A DNA stretch of 40,467 nt from an uncultured Bacteroidota bacterium (lineage in GTDB: Bacteria; Bacteroidota; Bacteroidia; Flavobacteriales; UA16): assembly GCA_902535565.1 (NCBI GenBank), contig CACAUH010000003.1, positions 1 to 40,467 of the forward strand, read 5' to 3'. A program made the translations under genes and the position numbers. Position 1 is the stretch's first letter, and the number at the start of each line of letters is the position of its first letter. This document shows, in pieces, positions 37,891-40,467 of this stretch. The notes beneath the pieces were generated by a model. That model saw only the letters and a program-made list of their open reading frames with translations. It was not told where the DNA came from and did not search any database.

Positions 37891-40467
37891 TCAGGACAAG
37901 GGAAGTCGCTTGACCCACTTATAGTTGGCACGGGTGAGGTACCACATCATGATCGGTACAATCACCAGGGTCAGGAATGTCGCAAACGTCAATCCATAGA
38001 TGATGGCCCAACTCATGGGCTTCCAAAAGATGTTGTTGTCCCCCCCTATGTACATTTTTGGGTCGTATTCTGCCAGTAGGCTCACGAAATCAATGTTGAT
38101 CCCAATGGCCAATGGCAGGAGGCCGAGAATGGTGGTGATCGCGGTCAACAAGACAGGGCGAAGGCGGGTTTTGCCGCCCTGAATGATGAGGGGAACCACC
38201 TCTGAGAAGGGCAACAGGTCGTTTTCGTCAAGGCCGAGGTCGGTTTTTCGTCTGGTCATAAGGAGGTTGGTGTAATCGATCAGGACGATGGCGTTGTTGA
38301 CCACCACACCGGCGAGAGAAATGATGCCGATCATGGTCATGATGATCACGAAATCCTGTCGGAAGATGACCAACCCCAAGAACACACCGGTGAGTGAAAA
38401 CAGGACACTGAATCCAATGATGAATGGTGTCGAAATGCTGTTGAACTGCGCGACGATGATGAGGAAGATGAGGAACAGCGCGATCACCAAGGCTTTGGAG
38501 AGAAAGGCCATTTCCTTGGCCTGCTCCTCTTGTTGCCCTGTGAACTCCCACTTGACTCCAGGTTGGCTTGGATAACCATCTAGTTCCGCCTTGATGGAGG
38601 CGACCACCTCATTTGCATTGAATCCACCGAGGACGTTTGATGAGAGGGTCACGGTGCGGTCGAGGTCCTTACGTTTGATGGCGTTGTAAGTGGTTGCTCG
38701 TCCTGCGGTGGCCACCGCAGAGATGGGCACCTCTTTGATTTGACCGTCGGATTGGCTGCGGAAGATGACCTTCTGGTTCATTAGGGCGTCTGCATTGTTA
38801 CGGTATTCCTCCGCAAACCGCAGGTTGATGGGGTAGTCGTCTTCTCCGTCTTTGTAGCGGCTCACCTCCCGTCCAAAGAGGGCGCTTCTGAGCGCAAAGC
38901 CAATTTGTTGTGTGTTGAGTCCATACCGTCGGGCTTTATCGCGGTCGATGGTGATGGGCATTTCTGGCTTGGACTTTTCGACATCCAGCTTGAGCCCTTC
39001 GATGCCTTGTATGCCGGTGGACTCTATGAAGCGCTTTATGCCGTCCGCATAAGTCAGCGCTGTCTCATAGTTGGCACCCGTGATTTCGATGTTGATGGGC
39101 AGGCCTTGAGGCGGTCCGTCTGAATTTTTTGTGGCCCGAATGGTGGCGTCCGGATAGCCCTTGACTTCATCTCGGATGGCGTTGAGCACATCAGTTGTAC
39201 TGAAGCCTTCGCGGTCCTGAAACTTGACGAAACTGACGGTGATTCGACCCTTGTGGGGGGTCGCGCCGAGCTGGGGCCCTTCTGCCGGGTCTGACGTTCC
39301 TTCTCCCACTTGGGCGATGACGGAGTTGGTCAAGAATTGTTCTTTGGCACCGTCTTCTCCCTCGTGCATGAACTCTTGACGGTTGATGGCCGCCATCACC
39401 ATGCCCTCCACATCTTTCGTTACGCGGTTTGTCTCTTCGATGTCTGTGCCAATGGGCATGTCGATGTAGACATTGACGTACTGTGGCTCATTGAGGGGGA
39501 AGAATTCCACTTTGGGCGGGAAGACGGTCAGTAACATGAGCGAACCGAATAGCAGCCCAATCATCCCGTAGAAGAACAACCACGGTTTGGCCCCGCGGAG
39601 ACTGAATTGCAAGAGGCGTTCGTAGCTGTTTTCTAAGGCGGGCAGCAACCGGTTTTGGAACACCGCAGTGGCGGGTGTCAAGAGGTACCGGTTGAGCAGG
39701 CCCACTGCGCCGCCAATGATGAGCAGGTTGCCAAGTGTGTTCCACCCGGCACCGAGCAGCAACAAGCCCAACACAAAGAAGACACCCGTGGTGATGAACA
39801 GGCGGCGCACGTTCATCTCCGCCTCCTCGACCCTCATGTAGATGCTGGTGAGCATGGGGTTGATCACCAAGGCAATGAATAAGGAAGAGGAGAGCACGAT
39901 GATCAGCGTCATCGGGAGGTATTTCATAAATTCTCCGATGATGCCGGGCCAAATGGCCAGGGGCATGAATGCCGCAAGGGTGGTGGCAGTGGAGGCGATG
40001 ATGGGCCAAGCGACTTCACCCACGCCATAGCGAGCGGCGTCAAAGGGCGACAATCCCTCGTCCATCAATCTGTAGATGTTTTCGACGACCACGATGCCAT
40101 TGTCCACGAGCATCCCGAGTGCGAGGACCAGAGCGAAGAGCACCATGACGTTGAAGGTGATGCCCAACGCATTGAGAATGGCGAAGCTGAGGAACATGGA
40201 CAAGGGGATGGCAATTCCCACAAAGAGGGCGTTGCGCAAACCCAGGAAGAAGAGCAGGACGCCAACAACGAGCAAGACCCCCAGAATGATGCTGTTTTGG
40301 AGTTCGTCTACCTGAGTTCTGGTTTGATCAGATTGGTCAGAGGTGATGCTGATGCTGACGTCTTCAGGCAGGAATTCTGCTTCTGCTTCTGCGATGATTC
40401 TGTTGATCTCGTCGGAAGCAATGATGAGGTTTTCTCCCGCGCGCTTTCGGACATCGAGAGAGACCAC
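37891..40467 (-). CDS. RND-family efflux transporter permease (5' end outside window)
   Basis: An AcrB/HAE1-type inner-membrane pump; 858 codons are visible and the N-terminal part lies beyond the window end, since the frame is open through the last base. Visible features are the periplasmic region before TM2 (SISITSDQSDQT), TM2-TM6 with LALGMLVDNGIVVVENIY, the second periplasmic loop (about residues 330-660 of the visible part) and TM8-TM12 with LAGVVVNNAIVLIDY. AcrB has Asp-Asp in TM4 and Lys in TM10; here the first reads DN and the second NN. It would export drugs, lipids or metals with a membrane-fusion partner and outer-membrane channel, likely encoded upstream off-window. Confidence 0.93.
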   Translation of the reverse strand: MVSLDVRKRAGENLIIASDEINRIIAEAEAEFLPEDVSISITSDQSDQTRTQVDELQNSIILGVLLVVGVLLFFLGLRNALFVGIAIPLSMFLSFAILNALGITFNVMVLFALVLALGMLVDNGIVVVENIYRLMDEGLSPFDAARYGVGEVAWPIIASTATTLAAFMPLAIWPGIIGEFMKYLPMTLIIVLSSSLFIALVINPMLTSIYMRVEEAEMNVRRLFITTGVFFVLGLLLLGAGWNTLGNLLIIGGAVGLLNRYLLTPATAVFQNRLLPALENSYERLLQFSLRGAKPWLFFYGMIGLLFGSLMLLTVFPPKVEFFPLNEPQYVNVYIDMPIGTDIEETNRVTKDVEGMVMAAINRQEFMHEGEDGAKEQFLTNSVIAQVGEGTSDPAEGPQLGATPHKGRITVSFVKFQDREGFSTTDVLNAIRDEVKGYPDATIRATKNSDGPPQGLPINIEITGANYETALTYADGIKRFIESTGIQGIEGLKLDVEKSKPEMPITIDRDKARRYGLNTQQIGFALRSALFGREVSRYKDGEDDYPINLRFAEEYRNNADALMNQKVIFRSQSDGQIKEVPISAVATAGRATTYNAIKRKDLDRTVTLSSNVLGGFNANEVVASIKAELDGYPSQPGVKWEFTGQQEEQAKEMAFLSKALVIALFLIFLIIVAQFNSISTPFIIGFSVLFSLTGVFLGLVIFRQDFVIIMTMIGIISLAGVVVNNAIVLIDYTNLLMTRRKTDLGLDENDLLPFSEVVPLIIQGGKTRLRPVLLTAITTILGLLPLAIGINIDFVSLLAEYDPKMYIGGDNNIFWKPMSWAIIYGLTFATFLTLVIVPIMMWYLTRANYKWVKRLPLS

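Noticed and set aside
1..40467. CRISPR array, prophage, insertion sequence or toxin-antitoxin/defence genes
   Set aside because: No regularly spaced repeats, transposase or integrase motifs, or paired small toxin-antitoxin frames were seen on either strand.

Overview
The window looks like a chromosomal segment of a Bacteroidota genome, most likely Flavobacteriales. The evidence is a gliding/type IX secretion lipoprotein (PorW/SprE), a secreted protein with a T9SS-type C-terminal domain, Bacteroidota-restricted families (DUF4270, DUF4837, DUF3098, a short GT5 protein, a PurF-like protein of about 630 residues), an F-ATPase operon without atpD/atpC, and Bacteroidota-style promoters (TTG-N20-TAnnTTTG) with few Shine-Dalgarno sites. 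Base composition is richer in G+C than typical marine flavobacteria. I cannot fix a genus. I see no prophage, insertion sequence, CRISPR array or integration site. Essentially everything is core or lineage-typical, so I do not claim a large undescribed system.

Layout. 1-1.6 kb: end of a HisKA_2 sensor kinase and a LytTR response regulator, closed by a bidirectional terminator shared with tRNA-Asn on the other strand. 1.7-3.6 kb: PfkB sugar kinase convergent with an M23 endopeptidase. 3.7-12.5 kb: one long + strand run of porW/sprE, bactofilin, atpZ, an AtpI-like gene, atpB, atpE, atpF, atpH, atpA and atpG, followed by an overlapping NtrY-like sensor kinase (to 13.97 kb). 14.0-15.8 kb (minus): cyclase-family hydrolase and outer-membrane barrel protein. 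16.0-22.8 kb: PLP decarboxylase, glmS, DUF4270 lipoprotein, short GT5 protein, panC, tatA. 22.8-28.2 kb: envelope genes (lytic transglycosylase, DUF4837, SlyD-like FKBP, ftsX, DUF3098, uppP, lipoprotein). 28.2-31.7 kb: exported superoxide dismutase and a large AsmA-like protein. 31.7-35.9 kb: possible small RNA, sensor kinase, tRNA-Leu, T9SS cargo protein, Rrf2 regulator and APS reductase. 35.9-40.5 kb (minus): PurF-like amidotransferase and an RND efflux pump cut by the window end.

How the genes fit together. The central block couples the proton-motive machinery (F0F1 ATPase) to the gliding/T9SS lipoprotein PorW and to a bactofilin. The second half is mainly envelope biogenesis: UDP-GlcNAc precursor supply (GlmS), undecaprenyl phosphate recycling (UppP), peptidoglycan cleavage (M23, SLT-LysM), divisome signalling (FtsX), protein export (TatA) and efflux (RND). 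Sulfate assimilation (APS reductase) sits behind a cysteine-rich Rrf2 regulator. PanC lies about 4 kb from a group II PLP decarboxylase, with no panD next to it, which raises a testable idea about beta-alanine supply.

No gene-free gap exceeds 300 bases. The largest, 31668-31919, holds a strong terminator and a candidate small RNA. Several start codons sit only 4-6 bases after a -7-like element, suggesting leaderless transcripts.
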